From contig CAXXOH010000003.1 of the NCBI GenBank assembly GCA_963675185.2, positions 1,054,001 through 1,118,000 on the forward strand: a stretch of 64,000 bases of DNA. The letters are read 5' to 3'. The notes under the pieces were generated by a model. That model worked only from the letters and a program-made list of their open reading frames with translations, ran no database searches and was not told the DNA's origin. The stretch comes from Ilyobacter_A sp963675185. Its GTDB lineage: Bacteria > Fusobacteriota > Fusobacteriia > Fusobacteriales > Fusobacteriaceae. A program made the position numbers and the translations under genes. Below, piece by piece: positions 51,457-61,023 of the stretch (position 1 is the first letter of the stretch; every line of letters starts with the position of its first letter).

Positions 51457-53844
51457 ATGCTTATATCACTGGATTGGTTAAAGGAATATGTTGATATAAA
51501 TGAGGATATAAAGGAGCTGGAAAATGCCCTGACCATGATAGGTCAGGAAGTTGAAGCTATAGAGGAGCAAGGGAAGCAGCTAGACAACATAGTTGTGGGT
51601 AAGATAGAGGAGTATGGAGAACATCCAGATTCTGATAAACTCTCACTCCTCAAAGTAGACGTGGGGACTGAGGAGAACCTGCAGATAATATGCGGGGCAC
51701 AGAATCACAAACTTGGGGACAAAGTGGTCGTGGCTAAAATCGGGGCTGAATTGCCTGGAGACTTTAAAATAAAAAAAACTAAGATAAGGGGAGTAGAATC
51801 CTACGGGATGCTTTGCTCTGAAAAGGAGCTAGGTATTGGAGATTCCCATGAGGGTATAATCATACTTCCTGAAGACGCACCTTTAGGTCAAGGGATAAAA
51901 GAGTATCTAGAGCAAGATGACGTAATCTTTGAGCTGGAAATAACCCCAAATAGACCTGACTGTCTTTCGCATATAGGGATAGCAAGGGAGATAGCCGCTT
52001 ACTATGGAAGGAATGTAAAATACCCTACCATAGACTTAAACGAGGTAACCGAAACAGTATATGACAATGTCCATGTGGAGATAGAGGACAAGGAAAGGTG
52101 TAAGAGATATTCTGCCAAAATAGTCAGGAATGTGAAGGTGGGGGAGTCTCCGGAGTGGCTTAAAAGGAGACTTAAAGCCGTAGGCATAAGGCCTATAAAT
52201 AACGTAGTGGACATAACCAACTACATAATGATGGAGTACAATCAACCTATGCATGCTTTTGACCTTAAAAAGATTGAAGGCAAAAAAATCATAGTTAGGT
52301 CAGCAAGTGAAGGGGAAAAACTTGTTACTCTTGACGGTGTAGAAAGGGAATTAAACGAAAAAGAGCTTGTTATAGCAGACGAAAAAAAGGCTATAGCAAT
52401 TGCCGGTGTAATGGGTGGAGAAAATACAGAGGTTGACAGCGAAACCACTGACGTTTTACTTGAAGTGGCCTATTTCACTCCTGAGAATATAAGGAAAACA
52501 TCTAAAGCCATGGGCTTATCTTCAGAATCCTCTTATAGATTTGAAAGGGGAGTAGACAGGGACAATATAGACACAGTTGTAAACAGGGCAGCTTACCTTA
52601 TGCAGGAGATAGCTGGCGGATCTGTACTTTCTGGTATAGAGAATGTCTATGTTGAAAAACCAGAGAGATGCGAAATAAACTTAAACGTAGATAAACTTAA
52701 CAAATTCATAGGAAAAAAATTGGACATAGAAGAAGTTGGAAAGATATTCACTAACCTTGAGCTTGAGATAAAAAACTTTGGAGAAAACACTCTAACCGTT
52801 ATTCCGCCTTCATACAGAGAGGATCTTACAAGGACTGCAGACCTTTATGAAGAGGTTATAAGGATGTACGGTTTTGAAAACATAGAAGATAAGATGCCGG
52901 AAGAGAATATAAGGCCAGGACAAAAAGATGACGAGACAATCGCGGTGGATAGCTCAAAAACAGCTTTAGTTGAGCTAGGGCTACAGGAAGTCATAAACTA
53001 CAGCTTTATCCCTGAAAATTCTCTGGGAAAAGTAAAAATGGAAGCCGATGTATTAAGAATAAAAAATCCAATAAATGAGGACATGGTTGTCATGAGGCCT
53101 ACCCTAATCTACAGCGTATTAGCTAACATAAGAGACAACTTCAACAGAAATATATTTGATCTTAAAATATTTGAGGTGAGCAGAACCTTTGGAGCTGCCG
53201 TAGAGTTGGCAGAAGAGGAAGTAAAGGTTGCGATAGCATTAGGCGGAAAGGCCAACAAAGAACTTTGGAACCCAAAACCGAAATCATATGATTTCTATGA
53301 CATTAAAGGATATGTAGAATCTTTTCTAGAGTTGATGGGAATGACGAGATATCAGCTCAGCAGAAGTCAAAGTACAACTTTCCATCCTGGAAGGTCTGCT
53401 GACATATGTGTCGGAAGAGATGTAATTGGAAGTTTTGGTGAGATACACCCAGATGTATCTGAAGCTATGGAGATAGATAAAGAAAAAGTTTATGTAGCAG
53501 AATTAGATCTTTTTAAAATATTAAAATATGCGAAAAACAAGATTAAGTACCAAAAAATTGTAAAGTACCCAGCTGTAACAAGAGACCTTGCAGTTGTTCT
53601 AGATACTGAAATTCTTGTGGGGGATATGCTTATGGACATTAATAAGTCATCTGGCATAATTGAAAATGTTGAACTATTTGACATATACCAGGGAGAAAGA
53701 GTAGAGTCTGGAAAGAAATCTGTGGCAATGAATATTGTCATGAGGTCGGATAAGGGTACCCTCACTGAGGAAGATGTAAACGAAGCAATAGAAAAAATAT
53801 TGGGTATAATAAGCAAAAAGTATAGAGGAGAAATAAGACAATAA
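51457..53844 (+). CDS. pheT: phenylalanyl-tRNA synthetase beta subunit
   Basis: 795 residues. N-terminal tRNA-binding domain (VVGKIEEYGEHPDSDKLSLL), B3/B4 editing domain (NPNRPDCLSHIGIAREIAAY region), B5 domain and the C-terminal anticodon-binding FDX-ACB domain (YPAVTRDLAVVLD). Forms the alpha2beta2 enzyme with PheS. ATG 51457 follows GGAGGG. A 137-base gap separates it from pheS, which is more than usual for this pair; no clear regulatory fold was found in it. Confidence 0.96.
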   Translation: MLISLDWLKEYVDINEDIKELENALTMIGQEVEAIEEQGKQLDNIVVGKIEEYGEHPDSDKLSLLKVDVGTEENLQIICGAQNHKLGDKVVVAKIGAELPGDFKIKKTKIRGVESYGMLCSEKELGIGDSHEGIIILPEDAPLGQGIKEYLEQDDVIFELEITPNRPDCLSHIGIAREIAAYYGRNVKYPTIDLNEVTETVYDNVHVEIEDKERCKRYSAKIVRNVKVGESPEWLKRRLKAVGIRPINNVVDITNYIMMEYNQPMHAFDLKKIEGKKIIVRSASEGEKLVTLDGVERELNEKELVIADEKKAIAIAGVMGGENTEVDSETTDVLLEVAYFTPENIRKTSKAMGLSSESSYRFERGVDRDNIDTVVNRAAYLMQEIAGGSVLSGIENVYVEKPERCEINLNVDKLNKFIGKKLDIEEVGKIFTNLELEIKNFGENTLTVIPPSYREDLTRTADLYEEVIRMYGFENIEDKMPEENIRPGQKDDETIAVDSSKTALVELGLQEVINYSFIPENSLGKVKMEADVLRIKNPINEDMVVMRPTLIYSVLANIRDNFNRNIFDLKIFEVSRTFGAAVELAEEEVKVAIALGGKANKELWNPKPKSYDFYDIKGYVESFLELMGMTRYQLSRSQSTTFHPGRSADICVGRDVIGSFGEIHPDVSEAMEIDKEKVYVAELDLFKILKYAKNKIKYQKIVKYPAVTRDLAVVLDTEILVGDMLMDINKSSGIIENVELFDIYQGERVESGKKSVAMNIVMRSDKGTLTEEDVNEAIEKILGIISKKYRGEIRQ

Positions 53845-53850
53845 TTTCAG

Positions 53851-53877
53851 ATTCCCCTTAGGTATCCTTAGGGGAAT
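53851..53877 (+). terminator. terminator after pheT
   Basis: ATTCCCC / GGGGAAT outer stem with an AGG/CCT-type inner part, followed by TTTTTAATTT. Confidence 0.7.
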
Positions 53878-53964
53878 TTTTAATTTGTAGTGTAGCCGGT
53901 TAAAATTTTAAAAACTTTAAATTTTATGGTATATTATGGTGTATAAAATTATTCGGAGGTTATT

Positions 53965-54531
53965 ATGAAGCTTGTAGTTGGACTTGGAAATCCAGGTGAT
54001 AAATATGAAAAGACCAGACATAACATAGGTTTTGAAGTTGTCGAAGCTTTGGCATCTGAGTTAAAAGTGCCGGGTTTTAGGGAAAAATTTCAAGGATTGA
54101 TAGGGGAAGCATATGTAAAGGATGAGAAGGTATTTTTACTAAAGCCTCAAACTTATATGAACCTTAGTGGAAATTCCATAGCCGAGGTTATAAATTTTTA
54201 CAAGCTTGACCCTAAAGAGGACCTCATAGTTATCTATGATGACATGGACTTAGACTTGGGGAGGATTAAAATAAAGAAAAAAGGTAGCGCAGGTGGGCAT
54301 AACGGGATAAAGTCTATAATATCTCACCTAGGTGAGGAGTTTATAAGGGTAAAATGCGGAATAGGCAAGGCAAAGAGTAGGGAGGAAACAGTAAACTTTG
54401 TTTTGGGGAAATTTTCAAAAGAAGAGAGAGACCTTGCAGACGAGCTGATAGAAAAAGCAGTAAAGGCATCGGTATCACTCGCAACAGCAAAAAGCATAGA
54501 CAGGGTAATAGAGAAGTTCAATAGAAAATAG
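53965..54531 (+). CDS. pth: peptidyl-tRNA hydrolase
   Basis: Releases peptides from prematurely dropped peptidyl-tRNA. 188 residues with the family signature: LVVGLGNPGDKYEKTRHNIG (catalytic histidine in TRHNIGF), KPQTYMNLSG, VIYDDMDLDLGRIK and GGHNGIKSIISHLG. CGGAGG precedes the ATG. It stands alone after pheT's terminator. Confidence 0.96.
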   Translation: MKLVVGLGNPGDKYEKTRHNIGFEVVEALASELKVPGFREKFQGLIGEAYVKDEKVFLLKPQTYMNLSGNSIAEVINFYKLDPKEDLIVIYDDMDLDLGRIKIKKKGSAGGHNGIKSIISHLGEEFIRVKCGIGKAKSREETVNFVLGKFSKEERDLADELIEKAVKASVSLATAKSIDRVIEKFNRK

Positions 54532-54940
54532 ATAAGAAGGTAAAAAAATGCGCTTAATCCACGGTATTATAAATGGATATGCGTATTTTTTTTTAAAAAA
54601 CTTTAATAATTAGTGAAATAAAAAAGAAAAAAGTAACAAGCAATACCCATATTTAAAGATTTAGTTCAAAAAAAATTGTGTAAAATAAAACTATACACTT
54701 CTGTAGTCGTTAGTATTTTTAGGTAAAAATAGCGAAAAATAGACCTACTCTATTATTTCAGAACACTTGTCTATGTTAAAGAAACAAAAAAAACTTATAA
54801 AGAACACAAAAATGGTCAAAAAATAATAAAAATAAAAAATTCACACTAAAAAAAACATTGAGTTTACTTGTTTGTTATGTTAGAATATATAATGATTGTA
54901 AAAAAGTAATTAACTAATACTTTACAAGGGGTGTTTAAGA
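54532..54940. other. non-coding leader region before the rnf operon
   Basis: 409 bases, very AT-rich, no gene supported. The best promoter for rnfC is TTACTT (54864-54869), 18-bp spacer, TATAAT (54888-54893), followed by a leader of about 40 bases with AAGGGGTG before the ATG. No riboswitch fold was recognised. Confidence 0.45.
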
Positions 54941-56260
54941 ATGGAGCTATTTACATTTAAAGGTGGTATTCATCCACCTGAAAACAAAGAGGTGACAGAA
55001 GGCAAGTCTATTGAGATTTTTCCAGCACCAACAATGGTATATATTCCAGTGCTACAGCATATAGGTGCGCCTTTAGAGCCTGTTGTTAAAGTTGGAGACA
55101 GGGTATTAAAGGGGCAAAAAATTGCTGACAGTGATGCATTTTTGTCTTCTCCAATTCACTCGTCTGTAAGTGGAACTGTAAAAAAAATCGAAGTTATGCC
55201 TTATGCAGTTAACGGAAGAGTAACAACTATAGTTATCGAAAATGATTTCCAGGATGAATGGGATCAAGGGGTTTTAGATGAAAAAATCCCAGATTACAAA
55301 AATGCAAGCCAAAAAGAGCTACTAGCCATGATAAGGGCTAAGGGTATCGTTGGACAAGGGGGAGCAACATTTCCTACCCACATAAAACTGAACCCCCCTG
55401 CAGACAAAAAAATAGATGTACTTCTATTAAACGGTGCAGAGTGCGAGCCTTATCTAAATGCTGACAACAGGTTGATGTTGGAGCAGACTGAAAAAATGGT
55501 AGAAGGAATAAAAGTACTACTTGCAGTTTTAGGGATAGAAAAGGCTTTTGTTGGGATAGAAAACAACAAAGTTGAAGCTATCGAAAAAATGAAAAAAGCA
55601 TGTGAGGGGACAACTATTCAAGTTGCACCTCTTCAGACAAAATATCCTCAAGGTGGGGAAAAACAGCTAATAAAAGCAGTTTTAGACAGAGACGTACCGT
55701 CTGGAAAACTTCCAGCAGAAGTAGGAGTTGTGGTTCAAAATACAGCTACAGCACTGTCTGTGTACAATGCAGTTGTTGAAGGAATACCTCTTATCGAAAA
55801 GGTATTGACTGTTTCTGGACAAGGGGTAAAAGACCCTAAAAACTTGAAGGTTGTAATAGGAACTCAGTTTAAAGAGATCCTAGAATACGCCGGAGTAGAG
55901 AGAAAAAAAATAGAAAAAATAGTTATGGGTGGACCTATGATGGGGTTAAGCCAACATACGGAAGAGGTATCTGTAATAAAAGGTACTTCGGGAATACTTG
56001 CCCTGACAAAAGCGGAAACAAAACCATACAAGCCAAAGGCCTGCATAAGCTGTGGAAAATGTGTGGATGCATGTCCTATGGGATTAGTGCCTCTTATGTA
56101 TGCTAAACTTGCAAAATTTGAGCAGTGGGAAGATATGCCGGAATTTTATCTTATGGACTGTATAGAATGTGGTACATGTGCGTTTATATGTCCTGCCAAC
56201 AGACCACTAACAGAGGCTATAAAGGTTGGAAAAGCTAAATTAAGATCTATGAAAAAATAG
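54941..56260 (+). CDS. rnfC: RNF complex subunit C, ferredoxin:NAD oxidoreductase
   Basis: NADH/flavin/iron-sulfur subunit on the cytoplasmic side of the ion-translocating RNF complex. 439 residues: an N-terminal GGIHPPENKE barrel region, the flavin/NAD domain with KGIVGQGGATFPTHIKL and LLNGAECEPYLNADNRLM, a SLBB region, then two 4Fe-4S motifs CISCGKCVDACP and CIECGTCAFICP. First gene of rnfCDGEAB. The complex couples ferredoxin-NAD electron transfer to Na+ or H+ pumping. Confidence 0.96.
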   Translation: MELFTFKGGIHPPENKEVTEGKSIEIFPAPTMVYIPVLQHIGAPLEPVVKVGDRVLKGQKIADSDAFLSSPIHSSVSGTVKKIEVMPYAVNGRVTTIVIENDFQDEWDQGVLDEKIPDYKNASQKELLAMIRAKGIVGQGGATFPTHIKLNPPADKKIDVLLLNGAECEPYLNADNRLMLEQTEKMVEGIKVLLAVLGIEKAFVGIENNKVEAIEKMKKACEGTTIQVAPLQTKYPQGGEKQLIKAVLDRDVPSGKLPAEVGVVVQNTATALSVYNAVVEGIPLIEKVLTVSGQGVKDPKNLKVVIGTQFKEILEYAGVERKKIEKIVMGGPMMGLSQHTEEVSVIKGTSGILALTKAETKPYKPKACISCGKCVDACPMGLVPLMYAKLAKFEQWEDMPEFYLMDCIECGTCAFICPANRPLTEAIKVGKAKLRSMKK

Positions 56261-56306
56261 CTAGCTGAAAACTCAAAATGAGACGGAATTCAATAAGGAG
56301 GATATT

Positions 56307-57230
56307 ATGTATAAAGTAGGTGCTTCGCCTCATATCAGAACGAGCGAAACAGTTGAAAGAGTAATGTATGATGTAGTAATTGCTCTATTACCAGCCTTAG
56401 TAGTTGCTTTCTACGTTTTTGGAATTAGAGCCATAACAGTTACACTGCTTTCGGTTATAGTAGCCATGTTAAGTGAGGCTATATGTCAAAAAATAATGGG
56501 AAGAGACCTTGAAATATTTGATGGTAGTGCAGTTATAACCGGGATACTTTTTGCCTTTGTTATACCTACCACAATGCCTTACATATATGTTGCTGTAGGT
56601 GCTATGGTTTCTGTAGTTTTAGGGAAAATGCTTTTTGGTGGCCTTGGTCACAACATATTCAACCCTGCTCTTGTAGGAAGAGCGTTCATAACAGCATCTT
56701 GGCCGGTAGCTATAACTACTTGGACTGGATATGACGGTACTGCTGGAGCTACAGTACTAGACGCTATGAAAAGAGGTCTAGACACATCGCTTATAGGTCA
56801 AGGTAACCCGTATATACAATCTTTAATAGGAAACATGGGTGGATCTCTTGGAGAAACATCTGCGCTTGCGCTCTTAATAGGTGGGGTTTACCTCATAATC
56901 AGAAAACAAGTTGATTGGGTAGTTCCAACAGTTATCATCGGTACAGTTTTTGTACTTACAGCAATAGCTGGAGAAAATCCTATACTTCACATACTTTCTG
57001 GAGGACTTTTCCTAGGGGCATTCTTCATGGCTACCGATATGGTTACCAGCCCGTATACAAGAAAAGGCAAAATAATATATTCGCTTGGAATAGGTATCTT
57101 GGTAGCTGTAATAAGGCTAAAAGGCGGATACCCTGAAGGTGTGGCATACTCTATACTTATAATGAACGGTGTGACGCCGGTAATAAATAGATACACTAAA
57201 CCGAAAAAATTCGGGGAGGTGAAGGCGTAA
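56307..57230 (+). CDS. rnfD: RNF complex subunit D
   Basis: Integral membrane flavoprotein, 307 residues, about nine or ten hydrophobic segments. Starts SPHIRTSETVERVMYDVVIA, the usual opening. The covalent-FMN threonine lies in DGTAGATVLDAM. GHNIFNPALVGRAFI is also typical. AAGGAGG precedes the ATG and its end overlaps the rnfG start by one base. Confidence 0.95.
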   Translation: MYKVGASPHIRTSETVERVMYDVVIALLPALVVAFYVFGIRAITVTLLSVIVAMLSEAICQKIMGRDLEIFDGSAVITGILFAFVIPTTMPYIYVAVGAMVSVVLGKMLFGGLGHNIFNPALVGRAFITASWPVAITTWTGYDGTAGATVLDAMKRGLDTSLIGQGNPYIQSLIGNMGGSLGETSALALLIGGVYLIIRKQVDWVVPTVIIGTVFVLTAIAGENPILHILSGGLFLGAFFMATDMVTSPYTRKGKIIYSLGIGILVAVIRLKGGYPEGVAYSILIMNGVTPVINRYTKPKKFGEVKA

Positions 57231-57763
57231 TGTTTAAAAGACTTATTCACTACGGAAGTGTGCTTTTAATAATAGCTGCTATAGGTGCTGCTGTACTTGC
57301 AGGAGCGAATAAACTGACAGCTCCTGTTATAGCAGAGCGTGCAAAAGAAACAGAACTTGAAGCAAGAAATAAAGTTCTTCCGCTGGCGACAACTTATAAA
57401 GAAGAGGAAAAAGTTGAAGCTGACGGTCTGGTATTTATTCCAGGCTACGGAGAATCTAATGAAAAAATAGGATACGTTGTTACAGTGGCAAGCCCTGGAT
57501 ACGCCGGAGATATAATTTTTATGCTCGGAATAGATTTAGAAGGTGCTATAACTGGTTTGAGTGTGCTTTCATCACTTGAAACACCTGGACTTGGAGCTAA
57601 AATATTAAATCCAGAATGGCAGGCTATTTGGAATGGAAGAGATGCTTCTTATCAATTTGATAAAGCTGTAGATGCCTTTGCAGGTGCTACAATATCTCCT
57701 CAAGCTGTATATACTGGGACTATAAAAACTTTAAATGCCTTCAAAACGGGGGTGGCTGAATAA
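57230..57763 (+). CDS. rnfG: RNF complex subunit G
   Basis: 177 residues; one N-terminal membrane anchor (about 8-28) and an extracytoplasmic FMN domain with the covalent-attachment motif DAFAGATISPQAVYTG. SLETPGLGAKI is also typical. Overlaps rnfD and rnfE by one base at each end. Confidence 0.95.
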   Translation: MFKRLIHYGSVLLIIAAIGAAVLAGANKLTAPVIAERAKETELEARNKVLPLATTYKEEEKVEADGLVFIPGYGESNEKIGYVVTVASPGYAGDIIFMLGIDLEGAITGLSVLSSLETPGLGAKILNPEWQAIWNGRDASYQFDKAVDAFAGATISPQAVYTGTIKTLNAFKTGVAE

Positions 57764-58377
57764 TGGAAAAAAACAGATATATGAAAGAGTTAACTAAGGG
57801 AATTTTTAAAGAAAACCCTGTACTTGTACTTCTTTTGGGACTTTGCCCAACACTAGGGGTTACAAGTTCCGCCATAAACGGTATGGCAATGGGTCTTGCA
57901 ACAATGTCGGTTTTGATATTTTCGAATGCAATCGTATCAGCGGTTAAAAAAGGTATACCTGATAAGATAAGGATACCCGCATTTATACTGATAATAGCCA
58001 GTTTGGTAACACTTGTTGAAATGATTATGAAGGCTTATTTGCCAGAACTATATAAAGTTTTAGGGCTTTTTATCCCTCTAATCGTAGTAAACTGTATCAT
58101 ACTTGGAAGGGCTGAAAGTTTTGCTTCTAAGAACCATGTTATACTTTCAGTATTTGATGCAATTGGAATAGGACTAGGATTTACTCTTTCTCTTACACTT
58201 CTTGGAAGTATAAGGGAGATACTGGGTAACGGATCAATTTTTGGATTGTCTTTATTGCCGGCATCTGCTCAGCCAGCTCTTCTATTCATCCTACCTCCAG
58301 GAGCTTTCTTGACTCTTGGCTGTATGATAGCTTTTGTGAATCATCATAAAAGTAAGAAGAAACTTAAGGGGGTGTAG
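57763..58377 (+). CDS. rnfE: RNF complex subunit E
   Basis: 204 residues, six hydrophobic segments. NPVLVLLLGLCPTLGVTSSA and LYKVLGLFIPLIVVNCIILG are family signatures; the paired cysteines in the membrane are thought to hold an iron-sulfur centre with RnfA. Starts one base inside the rnfG stop. Confidence 0.95.
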   Translation: MEKNRYMKELTKGIFKENPVLVLLLGLCPTLGVTSSAINGMAMGLATMSVLIFSNAIVSAVKKGIPDKIRIPAFILIIASLVTLVEMIMKAYLPELYKVLGLFIPLIVVNCIILGRAESFASKNHVILSVFDAIGIGLGFTLSLTLLGSIREILGNGSIFGLSLLPASAQPALLFILPPGAFLTLGCMIAFVNHHKSKKKLKGV

Positions 58378-58380
58378 GAA

Positions 58381-58965
58381 TTGGATTTAGGAAATCTTTT
58401 TGCGATAATTATTGGTTCGATATTCATAAACAACTTTATATTTGCTAAGTTCTTGGGGATCTGCCCTTTTATGGGGGTTTCAAAAAAAATAGAGTCATCT
58501 ATAGGTATGGGAATGGCCGTAACCTTCGTTATGACGCTTGCGTCAGCAGTTACGTGGATCATATATTACTACTTATTGGTGCCTTTTAACTTAGAGTACC
58601 TTCAAACTATATCGTTTATACTTATCATAGCTTCACTTGTTCAGTTCGTAGAGATGGTTGTTAGAAAGACTTCTCCAAACCTATATAAGGCATTGGGGGT
58701 ATTCCTGCCACTAATAACTACAAACTGTGCAGTGCTAGGGGTAGCGATACTAAACGTTCAAGAAAAATATAACTTCATAGAAACTACAGTTAATGGATTT
58801 GCAGCAGCAGTAGGGTTTACAATGGCTCTAATCCTTCTAGCTGGTGTCAGAGAAAGACTAGAATACGCCGAAGTTCCTAGAGCATTTCAAGGAGTTGCAA
58901 TTGCATTTATAAGTGCAGGGCTTCTTGCGATGGCATTCATGGGATTCAGTGGAATGAAGATATAG
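58381..58965 (+). CDS. rnfA: RNF complex subunit A
   Basis: 194 residues, six membrane segments. NNFIFAKFLGICPFMGVSKK and LGVFLPLITTNCAVLGVAIL mirror the RnfE motifs, as expected for these inverted relatives. The start is TTG 58381, preceded by GGGGGTG; the coded start MDLGNLFAIIIGSIFINNFI fits the family. Confidence 0.95.
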   Translation: MDLGNLFAIIIGSIFINNFIFAKFLGICPFMGVSKKIESSIGMGMAVTFVMTLASAVTWIIYYYLLVPFNLEYLQTISFILIIASLVQFVEMVVRKTSPNLYKALGVFLPLITTNCAVLGVAILNVQEKYNFIETTVNGFAAAVGFTMALILLAGVRERLEYAEVPRAFQGVAIAFISAGLLAMAFMGFSGMKI

Positions 58966-59017
58966 TCAGTTTATAGAGTAGGGTGAATTTTTCACTAAGA
59001 TTAAAGGGAGGAAAACC

Positions 59018-60025
59018 ATGGAAATATTAATTCCAATTATTGTTCTTGGGGGAATAGGCCTAGTTCTGGGTATGTTCCTAGCCTTTGCCTCTAAAAAATT
59101 TGAGGTGGAAGTAAATCCTTACGTTGAGAGGATTATGGAAATACTTCCAGGGGCTAACTGTGGAGCCTGTGGGTATCCAGGTTGTGCCGGATACGCCGAA
59201 GCTATAGCTGAATCTGGTGCCGAGATCACGGCGTGTGCTCCAGGAGGGCCGGATGTAGTCAATGCAATAGCCCAAATAATGGGTATGGAAGGCGGAGCAG
59301 TTGCCGGAGATAAAATAGTTGCCAGAGTAAGATGTTCTGGAGATAATACAAAAACAAGAAAACTATATGACTACGATGCTGAGCTGAAAACTTGCTCTAC
59401 GTCATTACTTTACTTTTCAGGAGACAAATCATGCTTCTATGGCTGCCTTGGCTACGGGGACTGTGCTAGAGTTTGTCCTGTAGATGCAATAACTATTACA
59501 GACAAAGGGATAGCTGTAATTGACGAGGATAAATGTATATCTTGTGAGAAATGCGTAAAAGCATGTCCTAAACACGTGATAAAAATGACTCCTCAAACAC
59601 AGCCGGTTACGGTTATGTGCTCATCGAAGGATAAGGGTGCAACTGCAAAGAAAGCCTGCGAAGTAGCCTGCATAGGATGTGGACTTTGCGAGAGGGTATG
59701 TCCTGTGGAAGGGAAAGCAGTTCATGTAAATAATAACTTGGCGCTTATAGATTCTGAAACTTGTATTGCCTGCGGTTTATGTGCGATTAAATGCCCGACA
59801 AACGCAATTAAAAGCCAAATCAAAGAGGTAAAGAAAGCCAAGATAATAGAGGAAAAATGTATCGGATGTACGGCGTGTGCTAGAGTATGCCCTGTAAATG
59901 CAATAGAAGGGGAAGTTAAGCAAAAACATAAAGTTGACCCTGATAAATGCATAGGATGTGGTCTGTGCTACGACAAATGTAAGTTCAGCGCAATTGAAAT
60001 AGAAGTAATAGAAAGAAAAGATTAG
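59018..60025 (+). CDS. rnfB: RNF complex subunit B, polyferredoxin
   Basis: 335 residues. A membrane anchor (about 3-24) is followed by the Fe-S domain CGACGYPGCAGYAEA and then six ferredoxin-like cysteine motifs: a variant CFYGCLGYGDCARVCP and five regular ones (CISCEKC, CIGCGLC, CIACGLC, CIGCTAC, CIGCGLC). This cluster-rich form is like that of Clostridium and Acetobacterium rather than the short proteobacterial form. It receives electrons from reduced ferredoxin. GGGAGG precedes the ATG; it ends the operon before a strong terminator. Confidence 0.95.
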   Translation: MEILIPIIVLGGIGLVLGMFLAFASKKFEVEVNPYVERIMEILPGANCGACGYPGCAGYAEAIAESGAEITACAPGGPDVVNAIAQIMGMEGGAVAGDKIVARVRCSGDNTKTRKLYDYDAELKTCSTSLLYFSGDKSCFYGCLGYGDCARVCPVDAITITDKGIAVIDEDKCISCEKCVKACPKHVIKMTPQTQPVTVMCSSKDKGATAKKACEVACIGCGLCERVCPVEGKAVHVNNNLALIDSETCIACGLCAIKCPTNAIKSQIKEVKKAKIIEEKCIGCTACARVCPVNAIEGEVKQKHKVDPDKCIGCGLCYDKCKFSAIEIEVIERKD

Positions 60026-60030
60026 TTTTA

Positions 60031-60058
60031 AAACCTGCCGAGATAAAACGGCAGGTTT
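60031..60058 (+). terminator. terminator after the rnf operon
   Basis: AAACCTGCCG / CGGCAGGTTT stem with an 8-nt loop and a long T run. Confidence 0.88.
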
Positions 60059-60511
60059 TTTTATGGAGTATATTTAGAATAGGTAAGTAAAATCACTATC
60101 TGTATTTAAAGTATTGAATTGATTTAAATTCATAGAGATCAAAAATATCTGTTTTAGTCACAATCGCACGAATGGACACTAATAAAAGATATTTAGGTCA
60201 CAGAGTGACACAGAGGAGAATAAAGAGTTTCGCAGAGAAAAAATAAACAAAGATATGTAAGTAAAGCATAGCCTAGAGATTTTAATCGATTCGTGTGATC
60301 TGTGAAAATTCTTGACAAAAAATTATTTTTAAAAGGTTTTCTCTGTGCGCCTCATGTTTTAAATCTCTGTGAAGCTCTGTGTCTAAAGAAGGTTTTCGAA
60401 TAAATTCAGTAATTCATTTATAGGGTAGCGATTTGAAATAAGTATAAAACTTTTTCCGTATTCTCATCGTCTAAATTAGTATATAAAAATAAGAAAGGGA
60501 AGGGTGTGTTT
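60059..60511. other. non-coding region with dispersed repeat copy B
   Basis: No gene is supported. Most of it is a member of the dispersed ~330-bp repeat family; the last about 70 bases form the leader of the small secreted protein gene. Confidence 0.6.
60117..60440. repeat. dispersed ~330-bp repeat, copy B
   Basis: From TTGATTTAAATTCATAGAGA to about AATTCATTTATAGGGTAGCG. It follows copy A (29950-30275) in order through TTTTAGTCAC, ACGAATGGACACTAAT, AATAAAGAGTTTCGCAGAG, ATTCGTGTGATCTGTGA, GACAAAAAATTATTTTTAA and AAATCTCTGTGAAGCTCTGTG. Sequence is clearly homologous but diverged. Confidence 0.7.
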
Positions 60512-60646
60512 ATGAAAAACAAGATTGTTGCAGGCTTTTTTCTGGCAACAGCGTTGCTTATGGGTTTGAGTACAGAATCGATGGCAAAGTCGGAAAAATC
60601 TAAAAGTAAAAAGAAAAAACAAATCATTCAGAGAAGGCAAAAATGA
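60512..60646 (+). CDS. small exported basic protein (possible first part of a split gene)
   Basis: A 44-residue frame: signal peptide MKNKIVAGFFLATALLMGLS followed by TESMA and a lysine-rich tail. GGGAAGGG lies upstream. Its TGA overlaps the ATG of the next frame (ATGA), which is in the -1 frame and lacks a signal peptide. Either the two are translationally coupled, or they are one secreted protein of about 160 residues interrupted by a slip at the AAAAA run at 60639-60643. Confidence 0.6.
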   Translation: MKNKIVAGFFLATALLMGLSTESMAKSEKSKSKKKKQIIQRRQK

Positions 60647-60990
60647 ACTGGGGTCAGGAAAAAGGGGAATATGAGACAAAAAACGAGAGGGAAAAGGCAA
60701 AGCGTGAAATAAAGTATCAAAGAAAAATAATGCAGATATTTAGGAGTCAGAAGGTAGAAGGCTACGAAAATTATGTCTATGAGTTTATGAAAAATGAGAA
60801 CGGGGACATAGAGCGGGTTGATATAAAAAACAGTAACGGAGTACTTTTGTACAGCTTTGAAAATCCAAAATACTATAGTGTAGGACCTGCCTCTGATAAT
60901 AGTCTTTTAGAGGAAAAATTGAACAGGGAATGGGAAAAATATCTGAATTCAATCAATAGGATAGATGAAAAATTTCCAGTAGAAGAGTAA
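60643..60990 (+). CDS. hypothetical protein, possibly second part of a split secreted protein
   Basis: 115 residues, not recognised. The first half is highly charged and helical (NEREKAKREIKYQRKIMQIF), the second half mixed (EFMKNENGDIERVDIKNSNG, then FENPKYYSVGPASDN). There is no signal peptide of its own, but the frame directly preceding encodes one. No ribosome site stands at a good distance from the ATG at 60643, which argues for coupling or a frameshift. Confidence 0.5.
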   Translation: MNWGQEKGEYETKNEREKAKREIKYQRKIMQIFRSQKVEGYENYVYEFMKNENGDIERVDIKNSNGVLLYSFENPKYYSVGPASDNSLLEEKLNREWEKYLNSINRIDEKFPVEE

Positions 60991-61023
60991 AATAAATAAA
61001 AATAGTTTAAAAAGCCTGTGGTT

